64,000 nucleotides of DNA from an uncultured Bulleidia sp. (GCA_934725105.1 CAKVBD010000001.1:57580-121579); one strand, 5' to 3'; numbered from the stretch's first letter, positions 34,431 to 43,762 are shown. Notes: a model not told the origin generated them from the sequence alone. Translations and numbers: made by a program.

Positions 34431-35417
34431 ATGTACTATATTGATATGCATTGTGATACGATCACAAGATTACTGAAAGATGCGGACCAAGGAAAATCAT
34501 CCAGCTTAAGAGAGAATGATCTTCATATTGATCTGAATCGCATGAAACAGGCAAATTATTTATTACAGAACTTTGCGGTATTTACTCCACTTGGACATGT
34601 AGATGATCCAATGGAATTTGCATTGCGTGCAATTGACAAATACTATGAAGAAATTGACGGGAACAAAGATATCATTCGTCCTGTGTATTGTTATGACGAC
34701 ATTGAAAAGAATCGTAAAGATGGATTTATGAATGCAATGCTGACGTTAGAAGAAGGTGCAGTTGTACATAATGATTTACGTATCTTAAGAGATTTTTATC
34801 GTCTTGGTGTAAGAATGATTACATTAACATGGAACTATGAAAATGGTATTGCATTCCCTAACTTTACACCTGGAAAAGATGAAGATCGTGGTGACATGTT
34901 AAGACATATCAATGAAACAGATGGTTTAACACTATTTGGAAGAGAATATGTCAAAGAATGTAATCGTTTAGGTATTATTGTGGATGTTTCTCATTTAGGC
35001 GATAAAGGTTTCTGGGATGTGATTGCACTGAGCACAAAGCCAATTGTTGCTTCTCATTCCAATGCGAGAAGTGTTTGTGGTGTTGCTAGAAACATGAGTG
35101 ATGAAATGATCCTGGCATTGCATAAAAATGGTGGTGTCATGGGTATGAATTATTGTGAAGATTTCGTCAGTGATGATAGTGATGGCAGTGTTGCAAACAT
35201 TGTAAAGCACATGAATCATATTAGAGATCTTGGATGTATTGATAATATTGGACTTGGTTCTGATTTTGATGGTATTTCTACAAGAAAAGAAATGGAAGAG
35301 TGTTCCAAGATGTACTTGCTATGTGATGCATTAGAAAAAGAAGGCTATACAGAAGAAGAAATTGAAAAAATCTGCTATCGAAACGTATTGCGTGTTTATG
35401 AAGCAGTACTCAAATGA
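34431..35417 (+). CDS. Membrane dipeptidase-type (M19, renal dipeptidase family) peptidase
   Basis: A 328-residue metal-dependent dipeptidase with an amidohydrolase barrel. It has the metal-binding DMHCDTITRL, the bridging Glu in LTLEEGA, DVSHLGDKGFWDV (His), ASHSNARSV (His) and IGLGSDFDGI (Asp). There is no signal peptide, so it should act in the cytoplasm on dipeptides, including those with D-residues in some members. AAAGAGGTAG precedes the ATG. The TetR gene follows 29 bases later. Confidence 0.93.
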   Translation: MYYIDMHCDTITRLLKDADQGKSSSLRENDLHIDLNRMKQANYLLQNFAVFTPLGHVDDPMEFALRAIDKYYEEIDGNKDIIRPVYCYDDIEKNRKDGFMNAMLTLEEGAVVHNDLRILRDFYRLGVRMITLTWNYENGIAFPNFTPGKDEDRGDMLRHINETDGLTLFGREYVKECNRLGIIVDVSHLGDKGFWDVIALSTKPIVASHSNARSVCGVARNMSDEMILALHKNGGVMGMNYCEDFVSDDSDGSVANIVKHMNHIRDLGCIDNIGLGSDFDGISTRKEMEECSKMYLLCDALEKEGYTEEEIEKICYRNVLRVYEAVLK

Positions 35418-35433
35418 GAATTAATTTGATAAA

Positions 35434-35448
35434 ATAAGCTTAGCTTAT
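35434..35448 (+). promoter_or_regulatory. Palindrome over the start codon of the TetR-type gene
   Basis: ATAAGC-TTA-GCTTAT covers the first two bases of the ATG. TAAAAT (35430-35435), a possible -10, overlaps its left edge. It may be an operator for autorepression or a start-masking hairpin; no ribosome site is visible. Confidence 0.4.
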
Positions 35449-36010
35449 GGAAAAAACAAATGACATTACAAAATTAAAAGTAGCATATGCAATGCGTGAA
35501 TGTATGGAAAAAGCAGCAGTAGAAGATATTACTGTTCGAAAGATCTGTGAACAGGGAAACTTTTCCAGACAGACATTTTATCGCTGCTTTAGTGATAAAT
35601 ATGATTTGATCAACTGGTATTTTGATCGTATCTTGAATGAATCTTTTAAACAGATGGGAAAAGGTACGACAATTCGTGAGAGTCTTGTTTTGAAATTCCT
35701 GTACATTCAACAGGAACAACTGTTTTTCCGTGCTGCGTTTTCTTATGATGATCAGAATAATCTGACAGATCATGATTTTGAAATGATTTTTGATTTCTAT
35801 AAAAATCTGATTCATGAAAAAAGTGGAGCGTATCCAAAACCTGAAATACAGGATATGCTGGAAATGTATTGTCATTCTTCTGTTTATATGACAGTGAAAT
35901 GGATCATGAAAGAGAATGCGAGATCTGCAGAAGATCTCGCAGATCTGATGGTAGAAGCAATGCCTTATCCATTATCACAATTGTTTAAAAAACTGAATAT
36001 TTTAGATTAA
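35447..36010 (+). CDS. TetR/AcrR family transcriptional regulator
   Basis: A 187-residue regulator. The N-terminal helix-turn-helix is VEDITVRKICEQGNFSRQTFYRCFSDKYDLINWYF (in two parts: ITVRKICEQGNFSRQTFY and FSDKYDLI). The C-terminal helical domain resembles TetR_C_8 (DhaS-like) regulators. Its target is unknown; the neighbouring dipeptidase gene or the opp cluster downstream are candidates by position. No ribosome site precedes the ATG, and a palindrome overlaps it. Confidence 0.88.
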   Translation: MEKTNDITKLKVAYAMRECMEKAAVEDITVRKICEQGNFSRQTFYRCFSDKYDLINWYFDRILNESFKQMGKGTTIRESLVLKFLYIQQEQLFFRAAFSYDDQNNLTDHDFEMIFDFYKNLIHEKSGAYPKPEIQDMLEMYCHSSVYMTVKWIMKENARSAEDLADLMVEAMPYPLSQLFKKLNILD

Positions 36011-36047
36011 TAACTTCTTAGGGAAACCAGGAAGTTATTTTTGTTTT
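36009..36047 (+). terminator. Terminator of the TetR-type gene
   Basis: AATAACTTC (36009-36017) pairs with GAAGTTATT (36031-36039), followed by TTTG and TTTT. Confidence 0.7.
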
Positions 36048-36068
36048 GTGAAATCTAAATGAAAATTG

Positions 36069-36102
36069 TTTCAGAACACACGTGTAAACTTTTCTGAAAA
36101 AT
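36069..36102 (+). promoter_or_regulatory. Inverted repeat with a CodY-box-like half upstream of opp
   Basis: TTTCAGAA (36069-36076) and TTCTGAAA (36092-36099) are inverted around the palindrome ACACGTGT (36078-36085). ACTTTTCTGAAAAAT (36088-36102) matches the CodY consensus at 13 of 15 positions. It ends 10 bases before the -35. Confidence 0.45.
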
Positions 36103-36111
36103 GCTTGTTTC

Positions 36112-36140
36112 TTGTTGCAATGACTTCTATAGCGTAATAA
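36112..36140 (+). promoter_or_regulatory. Promoter of the opp cluster
   Basis: TTGTTG (36112-36117), a 17-base spacer and TAATAA (36135-36140), 50 bases before oppB. Confidence 0.5.
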
Positions 36141-36189
36141 ACTTGAAAACATAATTTGTTACGACAGATTATATGAGGAGGGAAATCAC

Positions 36190-37113
36190 ATGGGAAAATA
36201 TATCTTAAAACGTCTTGCCATTGGTATATTGACTCTGTTCATTCTTGCGACAATTACATTCTTCTTGATGCATGCAATTCCAGGAAGCCCATTTGGCGCA
36301 GATAACAAGAATCTAACACCTGAACAATATGCTGCAATGGAAGCAAAGTATAACCTGGATAAACCTTTATTCCAGCAATACACAACATACATGGTGAATT
36401 TATTGCACATGGATTTTGGTGAAAGTATTTCAAAGAAAGGTGAACTTGTATTAGACATCATTCTAAAAAGAGCTCCTGTGACTGCTAGATTGGGTGCATG
36501 TGCATTTATTATCTCAGTAATTGTAGGTATCACACTTGGAATCGTTGGTGCTTTGACAAAGAAGAAATGGGTCAATGGATTTATTACATTCTTAGCAACA
36601 CTTGGTGTTTCCTTGCCGAGCTTCATCGTTGCAATCTTATTGATGATCTTCTTAGGTGTAAAACTGAAAATATTCCCACTGCTCGGATTGAGTACGCCAG
36701 CAAGTTATGTTCTTCCAACAATTGCATTGAGTATTGGTCCAATTGCAATGGTAACTAGATTGACACGTTCTTCTTTGAAAGATGTCATGAATAAAGACTA
36801 TATCATTCTTGCACGAAGCAAAGGTACAGATGATGTGAAAGTTATTATCAAGCATGCATTAAGAAATGCATTGCTTCCAGTCATCACGTATTGTGGACCA
36901 TTACTTGCTGGTCTTGTTACTGGCAGCTTCGTTGTTGAAACATTGTTTACAATTCCTGGCATTGGTAAAGAATTTACAAGTTCTGTTACTAACCGTGACT
37001 ATCCAATGATCATGGGGCTGACGATCTTCCTTGGCGCTATCGTTATTCTGATGCAGCTTGCTAGTGATATCGTTGCCGCAATCGTTGATCCACGTATCAA
37101 GGTGAAGAGTTAA
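36190..37113 (+). CDS. oppB: Oligopeptide/dipeptide ABC transporter permease, OppB/DppB family
   Basis: A 307-residue permease with six helices, the N-terminal signature YILKRLAIGILTLFILATITFFL and the EAA loop region ARSKGTDDVKVIIKHALRNA. It forms the membrane channel with OppC. GAGGAGG precedes the ATG. It heads a run of same-strand genes that imports peptides and then breaks them down. Dipeptide versus oligopeptide preference cannot be told from the sequence. Confidence 0.93.
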   Translation: MGKYILKRLAIGILTLFILATITFFLMHAIPGSPFGADNKNLTPEQYAAMEAKYNLDKPLFQQYTTYMVNLLHMDFGESISKKGELVLDIILKRAPVTARLGACAFIISVIVGITLGIVGALTKKKWVNGFITFLATLGVSLPSFIVAILLMIFLGVKLKIFPLLGLSTPASYVLPTIALSIGPIAMVTRLTRSSLKDVMNKDYIILARSKGTDDVKVIIKHALRNALLPVITYCGPLLAGLVTGSFVVETLFTIPGIGKEFTSSVTNRDYPMIMGLTIFLGAIVILMQLASDIVAAIVDPRIKVKS

Positions 37114-37124
37114 GGAGGCACATC

Positions 37125-38042
37125 ATGAGTGAAATGAAATATGATCCATCTATGTTTGAAAAACTAGATGAAAGTGAAAAAAATGATGAAGCCATCGCAA
37201 TGGAAAGTAAAACTTTCCTGCAGGATACATGGAAAAGATTCTGTTCCAACAAACTTGCAATTCTTGGCCTGGTTGTACTTGTCATCATGATCTTATTGGC
37301 AATCTTTGTTCCAATGTTTTCTCAATACACATATGATGGACAGGATCTTGCAAATACAAATGCACTTCCATCTGCTGCACATCTATTAGGTACAGATAAA
37401 CTTGGAAGAGATATCCTTGTTAGAGTTTGTTCTGGTATGAGAGTTACATTGGCAATTGGTTTTACATCTGCTGCAATCAACCTCTGTATTGGAATTGTTT
37501 ATGGTGGATGTGCTGGATACTTTGGTGGAAGAGTAGACATGACAATGATGAGAATCGTAGATATTATCGATTCGGTTCCATCACTGCTTTATACAATCAT
37601 GATTTTGATGGTATTTGGTAACTCAGTATTCTCAATGATGCTTGCAATTTCCTTGACATCATGGATTACAATGGCACGTCAGGTAAGAGCACAAGTCATG
37701 AGCTTGAAAGAAATGGAATTTGCAATGGCTGCGAAAGTCATTGGATGTTCTGATCTAAGAATCTTATTGAAACACTTAGTTATCAATGCATTAGGACCTA
37801 TCATTGTTTGTCTTACAATGATGATTCCTTCCGCAATCTTTACAGAAAGTTCATTGAGCTTTATCGGTATTGGTATTCAACCACCTGCTTGTTCCTTGGG
37901 TTCATTAGCCAATGAAGCTAGACAGTTGATCAATACACAGCCATTACAGGTTGTATGGCCAGTTATTACGATTGCCTTAATTACACTATCATTGAACTTT
38001 ATCGGAGATGGTGTAGGTGAAGCATTAGAAGCAAAACGTTAG
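37125..38042 (+). CDS. oppC: Oligopeptide/dipeptide ABC transporter permease, OppC/DppC family
   Basis: A 305-residue permease with the typical soluble N-terminal stretch, a first helix (LAILGLVVLVIMILLAIFVP), the HLLGTDKLGRDILVRVCSGMR motif of the family in two parts (LLGTDKLGRD, ILVRVCSGMR) and the EAA loop AAKVIGCSDLRILLKHLVIN. Pairs with OppB. AAGGAGG lies before the ATG, 11 bases after oppB. Confidence 0.93.
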   Translation: MSEMKYDPSMFEKLDESEKNDEAIAMESKTFLQDTWKRFCSNKLAILGLVVLVIMILLAIFVPMFSQYTYDGQDLANTNALPSAAHLLGTDKLGRDILVRVCSGMRVTLAIGFTSAAINLCIGIVYGGCAGYFGGRVDMTMMRIVDIIDSVPSLLYTIMILMVFGNSVFSMMLAISLTSWITMARQVRAQVMSLKEMEFAMAAKVIGCSDLRILLKHLVINALGPIIVCLTMMIPSAIFTESSLSFIGIGIQPPACSLGSLANEARQLINTQPLQVVWPVITIALITLSLNFIGDGVGEALEAKR

Positions 38043-38054
38043 GAGGTGTGAAAG

Positions 38055-39059
38055 ATGTCCTTATTAAAAGTAGAAGACTTGCATACAGAGTTTAAGACAG
38101 ATCAAGGAATCGTTCACGCAGTACGTGGAGTTTCATTTGAATTAAATCAAGGTGAAGTACTTGGAATCGTTGGTGAATCTGGTTCTGGTAAATCACAGAC
38201 AATGTATACAATCATGGGATTGTTGAGTGAAAATGCATTGCCAGTCAAAGGTAAAGTAACATTTGATGGAAAAGATATCAGTGCAGAATCATTCAAAAGC
38301 AAAAAAGAATATAACAAGATGATGAATGAGATTCGTGGAAATACAGTTGCGATGATTTTCCAGGATCCTATGACATTCTTGAATCCAGTTTTGAAAATTG
38401 GAACACAGTTGATTGAACCAATTATGAATCATAAGAAAGTCAGCAAAAAAGAAGCTTATGATATGGCAATCAAATTAATGAAGCAAGTTGGTATTCCTTC
38501 TCCTGAAAAGAGAATCAATCAATATCCATTTGAGTTCTCAGGTGGTATGAGACAAAGAATCATCATTGCGATTGCACTTGCATGTAATCCAAAGCTGATC
38601 ATAGCGGATGAACCAACAACTGCATTGGATGTAACAATTCAGGCACAGGTATTGGAACTCATTAACTCTTTGAAAGAAGAAAGTGATTCTTCCATTATCA
38701 TGATCACACATGACTTAGGTGTTGTAGCAAAGCTTTGTGATCGTGTAGCGATTATGTATGGTGGAAAGATTGTTGAAATCGGTACAGATCGAGAAATCTT
38801 CTATGAATCAAAGCATCCATATACACAAGGTTTATTAAGCTGTATTACGAACCCGGAAGATGATTCTGATGAAGATCTGCAGCCAATTCCTGGTACACCA
38901 CCAGATTTGTTGAAACCACCTGTTGGCTGTCCATTCTATGCTAGATGCCAACATGCGATGAAAATCTGTAAAGAACAGCTGCCTGAAACAACAACATTTT
39001 CACCAACACATCAATGTGCGTGCTGGTTGATCCAGGCAAAGGAGGCAAGTCATGAGTGA
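38055..39059 (+). CDS. oppD: Oligopeptide ABC transporter ATP-binding protein, OppD/DppD family
   Basis: A 334-residue ATPase with Walker A GESGSGKSQ, Q-loop FQDPMTFLNP, signature FSGGMRQRIIIAIAL, Walker B LIIADEPTTALD and the C-terminal oligopeptide-transporter extension that carries a Cys cluster (GCPFYARCQHAMKIC) typical of Fe-S-containing Opp/Dpp ATPases. AGGAGG precedes the ATG. Overlaps oppF by 8 bases. Works as a heterodimer with the next gene product. Confidence 0.95.
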   Translation: MSLLKVEDLHTEFKTDQGIVHAVRGVSFELNQGEVLGIVGESGSGKSQTMYTIMGLLSENALPVKGKVTFDGKDISAESFKSKKEYNKMMNEIRGNTVAMIFQDPMTFLNPVLKIGTQLIEPIMNHKKVSKKEAYDMAIKLMKQVGIPSPEKRINQYPFEFSGGMRQRIIIAIALACNPKLIIADEPTTALDVTIQAQVLELINSLKEESDSSIIMITHDLGVVAKLCDRVAIMYGGKIVEIGTDREIFYESKHPYTQGLLSCITNPEDDSDEDLQPIPGTPPDLLKPPVGCPFYARCQHAMKICKEQLPETTTFSPTHQCACWLIQAKEASHE

Positions 39060-40026
39060 AACAATTTTAAAGGTTGATCATTTGAAAACTTACTTCGACG
39101 TAACAAAAGGTGTGTTTGCGAAGAAACAGATTGTTAAGGCAGTGGATGATGTAAGTTTTGAAGTATATAAAAATGAAACGTTTGGTCTTGTAGGTGAATC
39201 TGGATGTGGAAAGAGTACACTTGGCAGAACAATCGTAAAGTTATACGAACCTACAGATGGATCGATTGAATTTGAAGGGAAAGATATTTCTAAGATCAAA
39301 GGAAAAGAATTGAAAGCATATCGTAAAGATATGCAGATGATCTTCCAGGATCCATATGCATCCTTAAACCCAAGAATGACTGTTGGTGAAATCATCAAAG
39401 AACCAATGAAAATCTTCAATATCTATGATACGGACGAAGAAAGAGAAGCAAGGGTCAGAGAACTTCTAGATATTGTTTCTTTAAAACCTGATCATATTCG
39501 AAGATATCCTTCAGAGTTCTCTGGTGGTCAAAGACAGCGTATTGGTATCGCAAGAGCTCTTGCGGTAAATCCTAAATTCATTGTGTGTGATGAACCTATC
39601 AGTGCATTGGATGCTTCTATTCAGGCACAGGTCATTAACTTGTTGAAACACATTCAGAAAGAAATGGGTATTTCCTATATCTTTATCGCACATGATCTAG
39701 GAATGGTAAAACATATTTCGGATCGTATTGGTGTTATGTATCTTGGTCATATTGTTGAGTGTGGTCCAAGTGATGTTGTATATCATACACCACTACATCC
39801 ATATACACAGGCGCTCTTATCTGCGATTCCAATCCCAGATCCAGACGTCGCAAAAGCAAAACAGAGAATTGTTTTGGAAGGTGAAATTCCTTCACCAATT
39901 AACACGCCAGCTGGTTGTCCATTTGCATCTAGATGTCCTAGAGCAACGGAAAGATGCAGAAAAGAGACACCAAAACCAGTGCAGCTCGGTGAACGCAGCG
40001 TGGCATGTTTCTTATATGAAAAGTAA
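39052..40026 (+). CDS. oppF: Oligopeptide ABC transporter ATP-binding protein, OppF/DppF family
   Basis: A 324-residue ATPase with Walker A GESGCGKST, Q-loop FQDPYASLNPRMTV, signature FSGGQRQRIGIARAL and Walker B FIVCDEPISALD. The C-terminus has the matching Cys cluster (GCPFASRCPRATERC). Starts inside the end of oppD after AAAGGAGG, so the pair is tightly coupled. Second ATPase subunit of the peptide importer. Confidence 0.95.
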   Translation: MSETILKVDHLKTYFDVTKGVFAKKQIVKAVDDVSFEVYKNETFGLVGESGCGKSTLGRTIVKLYEPTDGSIEFEGKDISKIKGKELKAYRKDMQMIFQDPYASLNPRMTVGEIIKEPMKIFNIYDTDEEREARVRELLDIVSLKPDHIRRYPSEFSGGQRQRIGIARALAVNPKFIVCDEPISALDASIQAQVINLLKHIQKEMGISYIFIAHDLGMVKHISDRIGVMYLGHIVECGPSDVVYHTPLHPYTQALLSAIPIPDPDVAKAKQRIVLEGEIPSPINTPAGCPFASRCPRATERCRKETPKPVQLGERSVACFLYEK

Positions 40027-40039
40027 AGGGGAAAAAATT

Positions 40040-41674
40040 ATGAACAAAGTATTGAAATCAGTTCTAACTGCAACAATGGTTCTCGGTATGGCAGCTTGCT
40101 CTAGTACACCAGCCGGTTCCACAGCAACATCTTCTGGCTCAAATAGCGGTGTATTCCGTGTAGCTATGGAAGGTGAATCAAACTATCCTGATGCTGCAAT
40201 TGCATCAGATTCAATTACTGGCAGCGTAACACAGTTGACAGCTGTAACACTTTACCGTCTCACTAGCTCTGGTGAAATGGAACCTGCTGCAGCTGATAGC
40301 TATGATGTCAGTGAGGATGGATTAACATATACATTCCATCTAAAGAAAGGTTTGAAATGGAGTGATGGTTCAGATCTAACAGCAAAAGACTTTGAGTATG
40401 GCGTTAAGCGTTCTCTTGGTATGAGTGTTGCTGATGCTGGATTTAACATTTACATTTCTGGATACCTTAAAAATGGTGACAAGTACAACGAAAGTAACGC
40501 TGTAAGTGATATGACGGATTTAGGTGTTGAGGCTACGGATGACGATACATTAGTGTTCACCCTCCAAAAACCATGTGATTATTTCCCATGCCTGACATCT
40601 CTAGGCGTATATTCTCCAGCAAAGGAAGGCGTTTATACAGAACACGATTATAAGTGGGCTGATGATGTAGATGCTCCAGTATCTGGACCATATAAGCTAA
40701 AGTCTATTGACCGTTCTACGGAAGTTGTACTTGTCAAAAATGAATATTTCTACAACGCAGACAAGGTTACTACAGAAGAAATCGACTATAAGGTAATTAC
40801 AGATACTTCTGCACAGCTCATGGCTTACCAGAATGGTGAAGTTGATTTCGCAAAGAGCTTGGATACTTCTGTTATCAAGCAGTATGAAGGTCAGGATGAT
40901 CTTGTCATGCCAGGTGGTGTGATTAACTACTACGTTGAATTGAATACAGATGATGGAACAACTTGTGAAGCACTTAAGGATAAGGATGTTCGTAAGGCAC
41001 TTTCTGAAGCTGTTAACCGTAAGGAAATGTGTGCAGCTTTAGATGCTGGTGATCTTTATGTTCCACTCTATGGTTTCGTTCCAAAGGGACTTCCTGGAAG
41101 TGCAGAAGGCAGTGATTTCCGTGAAGAAGGTGGAGATCTCATTACTGAAGATCTAGACGATGCTAAGAAGATCATGGAAAGCAAGGGTTATACAGAATCT
41201 AACCCACTCGAACTTGAATACTACTACAACGATACAACAGTACATTCAACAGTTGCTCAGGTTCTTCAGCAGCAATTAGCTAAGATCAATGTTAAGGTTA
41301 CATTGAAGTCTGGTGAAATCAGAACATTCTTCGATGATCGTACAGCTGGTAACTTCCAGGCTGCAAGAAATGCATACTCTGCAGACTATATGGATGTTTC
41401 TAACTATATGAACCTATGGATCTATGATACACAGTCTACAAAGATTACAAGTGATGAACATTATGATGAACTTGTTAACAAGGCTGAAACAACTACAGAT
41501 CATGATGAACGTTACAAGCTATTACATGAAGCTGAATCTTACTTCATTAAGGATATGAACTACAATATTCCTCTATTCCAGTATGGTTCATTCTATCTGT
41601 TAAAGCCAGGTATCACAGGTATTGAATTTACACCTCAGGGATCTGCGGATCTAACATATGTAAAATTATCTTAA
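40040..41674 (+). CDS. oppA: Peptide ABC transporter substrate-binding lipoprotein (OppA, family 5)
   Basis: A 544-residue lipoprotein that captures peptides for the importer. The signal peptide ends LGMAAC with the lipid Cys at 20, then a Ser/Thr linker. The family 5 core has LTYTFHLKKGLKWSDGSDLTAKDF in two parts (TYTFHLKKGLKWSDG, LTAKDFEYGVKR) and DVRKALSEAVNRKEMC. ATG 40040 follows AAAGGGG; upstream in-frame codons lie inside oppF and are ignored. Codon use is biased (AAG, GGT), pointing to high expression. Confidence 0.95.
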   Translation: MNKVLKSVLTATMVLGMAACSSTPAGSTATSSGSNSGVFRVAMEGESNYPDAAIASDSITGSVTQLTAVTLYRLTSSGEMEPAAADSYDVSEDGLTYTFHLKKGLKWSDGSDLTAKDFEYGVKRSLGMSVADAGFNIYISGYLKNGDKYNESNAVSDMTDLGVEATDDDTLVFTLQKPCDYFPCLTSLGVYSPAKEGVYTEHDYKWADDVDAPVSGPYKLKSIDRSTEVVLVKNEYFYNADKVTTEEIDYKVITDTSAQLMAYQNGEVDFAKSLDTSVIKQYEGQDDLVMPGGVINYYVELNTDDGTTCEALKDKDVRKALSEAVNRKEMCAALDAGDLYVPLYGFVPKGLPGSAEGSDFREEGGDLITEDLDDAKKIMESKGYTESNPLELEYYYNDTTVHSTVAQVLQQQLAKINVKVTLKSGEIRTFFDDRTAGNFQAARNAYSADYMDVSNYMNLWIYDTQSTKITSDEHYDELVNKAETTTDHDERYKLLHEAESYFIKDMNYNIPLFQYGSFYLLKPGITGIEFTPQGSADLTYVKLS

Positions 41675-41682
41675 TGGATTGT

Positions 41683-41713
41683 AACCAGGCTTCATGTGGA
41701 GCCTGGTTATTCT
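41683..41713 (+). terminator. Partial terminator after oppA
   Basis: AACCAGGCT (41683-41691) pairs with AGCCTGGTT (41700-41708); the tail TATTCTC is poor in T. It probably lowers rather than stops transcription into pepD and may protect the oppA message. Confidence 0.6.
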
Positions 41714-41732
41714 CATAGAAGGGGAAATGTTT

Positions 41733-43184
41733 ATGAAATTTGATTTAACAAAACCGTATTGTTATTACTTTAATGAAATTTGTAAGATTCCTCATGGTTC
41801 TTATCATGAAAAGGCAATCAGTGATTATGTTGTTTCTTTTGCGAAAGAACATCATTTGAGATATGTACAGGATGCTATGTGGAATGTTGTTATCTATAAA
41901 GATGCTGCTGATGGATATCGGGATTATGATCCTCTCATGCTGCAGGGACACCTGGATATGGTTTGTGAAGCTGTTGCGGGACTGGATTTTGATTTTGAAA
42001 CACAACCAATTGAAACATATGTGGATGAAGAGGGAAGACTGCGTGCAAAAGGTACGACACTTGGTGCTGATGATGGCATGGGTGTTGCTGTAATGCTTGC
42101 AATTTTAGCAGATGATTCATTGAAGCATCCACCACTGGAATGTGTATTTACAGTCCAGGAAGAAGTTGGTCTTTGCGGTGCTTTGGCAATGGATAAGTCT
42201 CTTCTGCACTCTCATCGTATGATTTCATTAGATGGTGGTGGAGAAGTTGTGACGGGTATTTCTTCTGCTGGTGGTATCCAGGCAGTGAATACCATTGCAT
42301 GTACGTTTCAAAAGCAAAGCAATCCTTGTTATCAATTGAAGGTGACAGGACTAACAGGTGGTCATTCTGGTGGAGAAATCCATAAGGAAAAAGGAAATGC
42401 AAATAAGCTTATTGCGAGAATCTTAAAAGAACTCATGAATGATGGCGTGGATGTTTCTTTAGTGTCATTCAATGGCGGCGCAAAAGACAATGCAATTCCA
42501 AGAGAATCTGTTGCGGTATTTGCTTCTAAGGATGGTGCTGATTATCTGAAAAATATTGTGCAAAAGAAAACAGAAAAAATTTCTGTAGAATTTGAACATT
42601 CTGATTCTGGTTTCCAAACAGTATTTGAAAGTGTAGATATGTGTAATGAATGCATGGATCAGACAAGCACAAAGCATGTCATTGATTACTTGTATCTTGT
42701 AGACAATGGTTTCCAGCATCGTTCGATGGCAATTGAAGGATTGACATTAACAAGCTTGAACTTAGGCATTGTAAAAACGGAAGGTAAAAATGTCATCTGT
42801 AATTCTTCAATTCGTAGTGCACTCGAAGAAGCAATTGATGATGATGTGGATCATATCAAGTGTTTAGCTTCCTATACAGGTGGAAGCGTAGAAACAATGG
42901 CGAGATATCCAGCATGGAACTATGATCCAAATTCAAAGATGAGAGAAACATTCAAGAAGGTATTTGCTTCCTTGTATGATGGAAAAGAGTTGCAAGAGCA
43001 TGCAGGACATGGTGGATTAGAATGTGCTGCATTTACGCAGATCGATGGTGGTATGGATATTATTACATGTGGACCAATTTCACAGGGTTGTCATACACCA
43101 GATGAATTCCTTGATTTAGCTAGCTTTGATAGAGCATATACTTTATTAACAACAATTATTGCAAATGTAGATAAGAAGGCATAA
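41733..43184 (+). CDS. pepD: Aminoacyl-histidine dipeptidase (M20, PepD family)
   Basis: A 483-residue cytoplasmic zinc dipeptidase that splits dipeptides such as Xaa-His. It has the M20 metal motif LQGHLDMV (His73, Asp75), GADDGMGVAVML (bridging Asp), VQEEVGLCGA (catalytic Glu) and GHGGLECAAF near the C-terminus. ATG 41733 is 8 bases after AGAAGGGG; the ATG two codons upstream is too close. Fits the peptide import genes upstream. Confidence 0.93.
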   Translation: MKFDLTKPYCYYFNEICKIPHGSYHEKAISDYVVSFAKEHHLRYVQDAMWNVVIYKDAADGYRDYDPLMLQGHLDMVCEAVAGLDFDFETQPIETYVDEEGRLRAKGTTLGADDGMGVAVMLAILADDSLKHPPLECVFTVQEEVGLCGALAMDKSLLHSHRMISLDGGGEVVTGISSAGGIQAVNTIACTFQKQSNPCYQLKVTGLTGGHSGGEIHKEKGNANKLIARILKELMNDGVDVSLVSFNGGAKDNAIPRESVAVFASKDGADYLKNIVQKKTEKISVEFEHSDSGFQTVFESVDMCNECMDQTSTKHVIDYLYLVDNGFQHRSMAIEGLTLTSLNLGIVKTEGKNVICNSSIRSALEEAIDDDVDHIKCLASYTGGSVETMARYPAWNYDPNSKMRETFKKVFASLYDGKELQEHAGHGGLECAAFTQIDGGMDIITCGPISQGCHTPDEFLDLASFDRAYTLLTTIIANVDKKA

Positions 43185-43188
43185 GAAT

Positions 43189-43761
43189 ATGAAAAAAGGT
43201 TTAGTTGTAATTTTGAGTGGTGCATGTTCTGTAGGAAAACATGACCTGACAAATCGTTTGTTAAATGATCCTGATTTGGATCTGGTATATTCTGTTTCTT
43301 TAACAACACGTCCGAAAAAGGAAAATGAAGTGGATGGAAAAGATTACTACTTTGTAGATTTTGCATCTTTTGCGCAGGCTGTAAAGGATCATAATCTTCT
43401 TGAATATACAGAATTTAATGGCTGGTATTATGGAACCCCTAAAAATCAGGTGGAATTTTTAAGAGATACTGGAAAAAATGTATTGATTACAGTTGAAGCA
43501 CAAGGTGTTGGTCCAATTAAGCTGGAATTGCCTGAAGCACTTGCAATCTTTATTACTCCAGCATCCATTGATGAATTAGAAAGTACAATTCATGAAATTT
43601 ATCAAGATGATGAAGCAAGTGCAACGCGTCGTATCAATAAGGCAAAAATGGATATGGAACTGGCTCCATTATTCCAGAATGTTGTGAAGAGTGAAGATGC
43701 GGATAAGACATATCAGGCAGTGAAAGATGTCATCTTAAAAGAATTGCATAAGGATGCCTGA
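43189..43761 (+). CDS. Guanylate-kinase-like protein with altered P-loop
   Basis: A 190-residue protein with the guanylate kinase layout: SVSLTTRPKKENEVDGKDYYF, LLEYTEFNGWYYGTPKNQV and the RRINKAKMDME lid segment are recognisable. The P-loop reads GACSVGKHDL (11-20) instead of GPSGVGKGTV, so the Thr after the GK pair is Asp. It may be a divergent or inactive paralogue of Gmk. Its place between two peptidase genes, 4 bases after pepD and overlapping the next gene, is unusual for nucleotide metabolism. The housekeeping gmk must be elsewhere. Confidence 0.8.
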   Translation: MKKGLVVILSGACSVGKHDLTNRLLNDPDLDLVYSVSLTTRPKKENEVDGKDYYFVDFASFAQAVKDHNLLEYTEFNGWYYGTPKNQVEFLRDTGKNVLITVEAQGVGPIKLELPEALAIFITPASIDELESTIHEIYQDDEASATRRINKAKMDMELAPLFQNVVKSEDADKTYQAVKDVILKELHKDA

Positions 43762-43762
43762 T

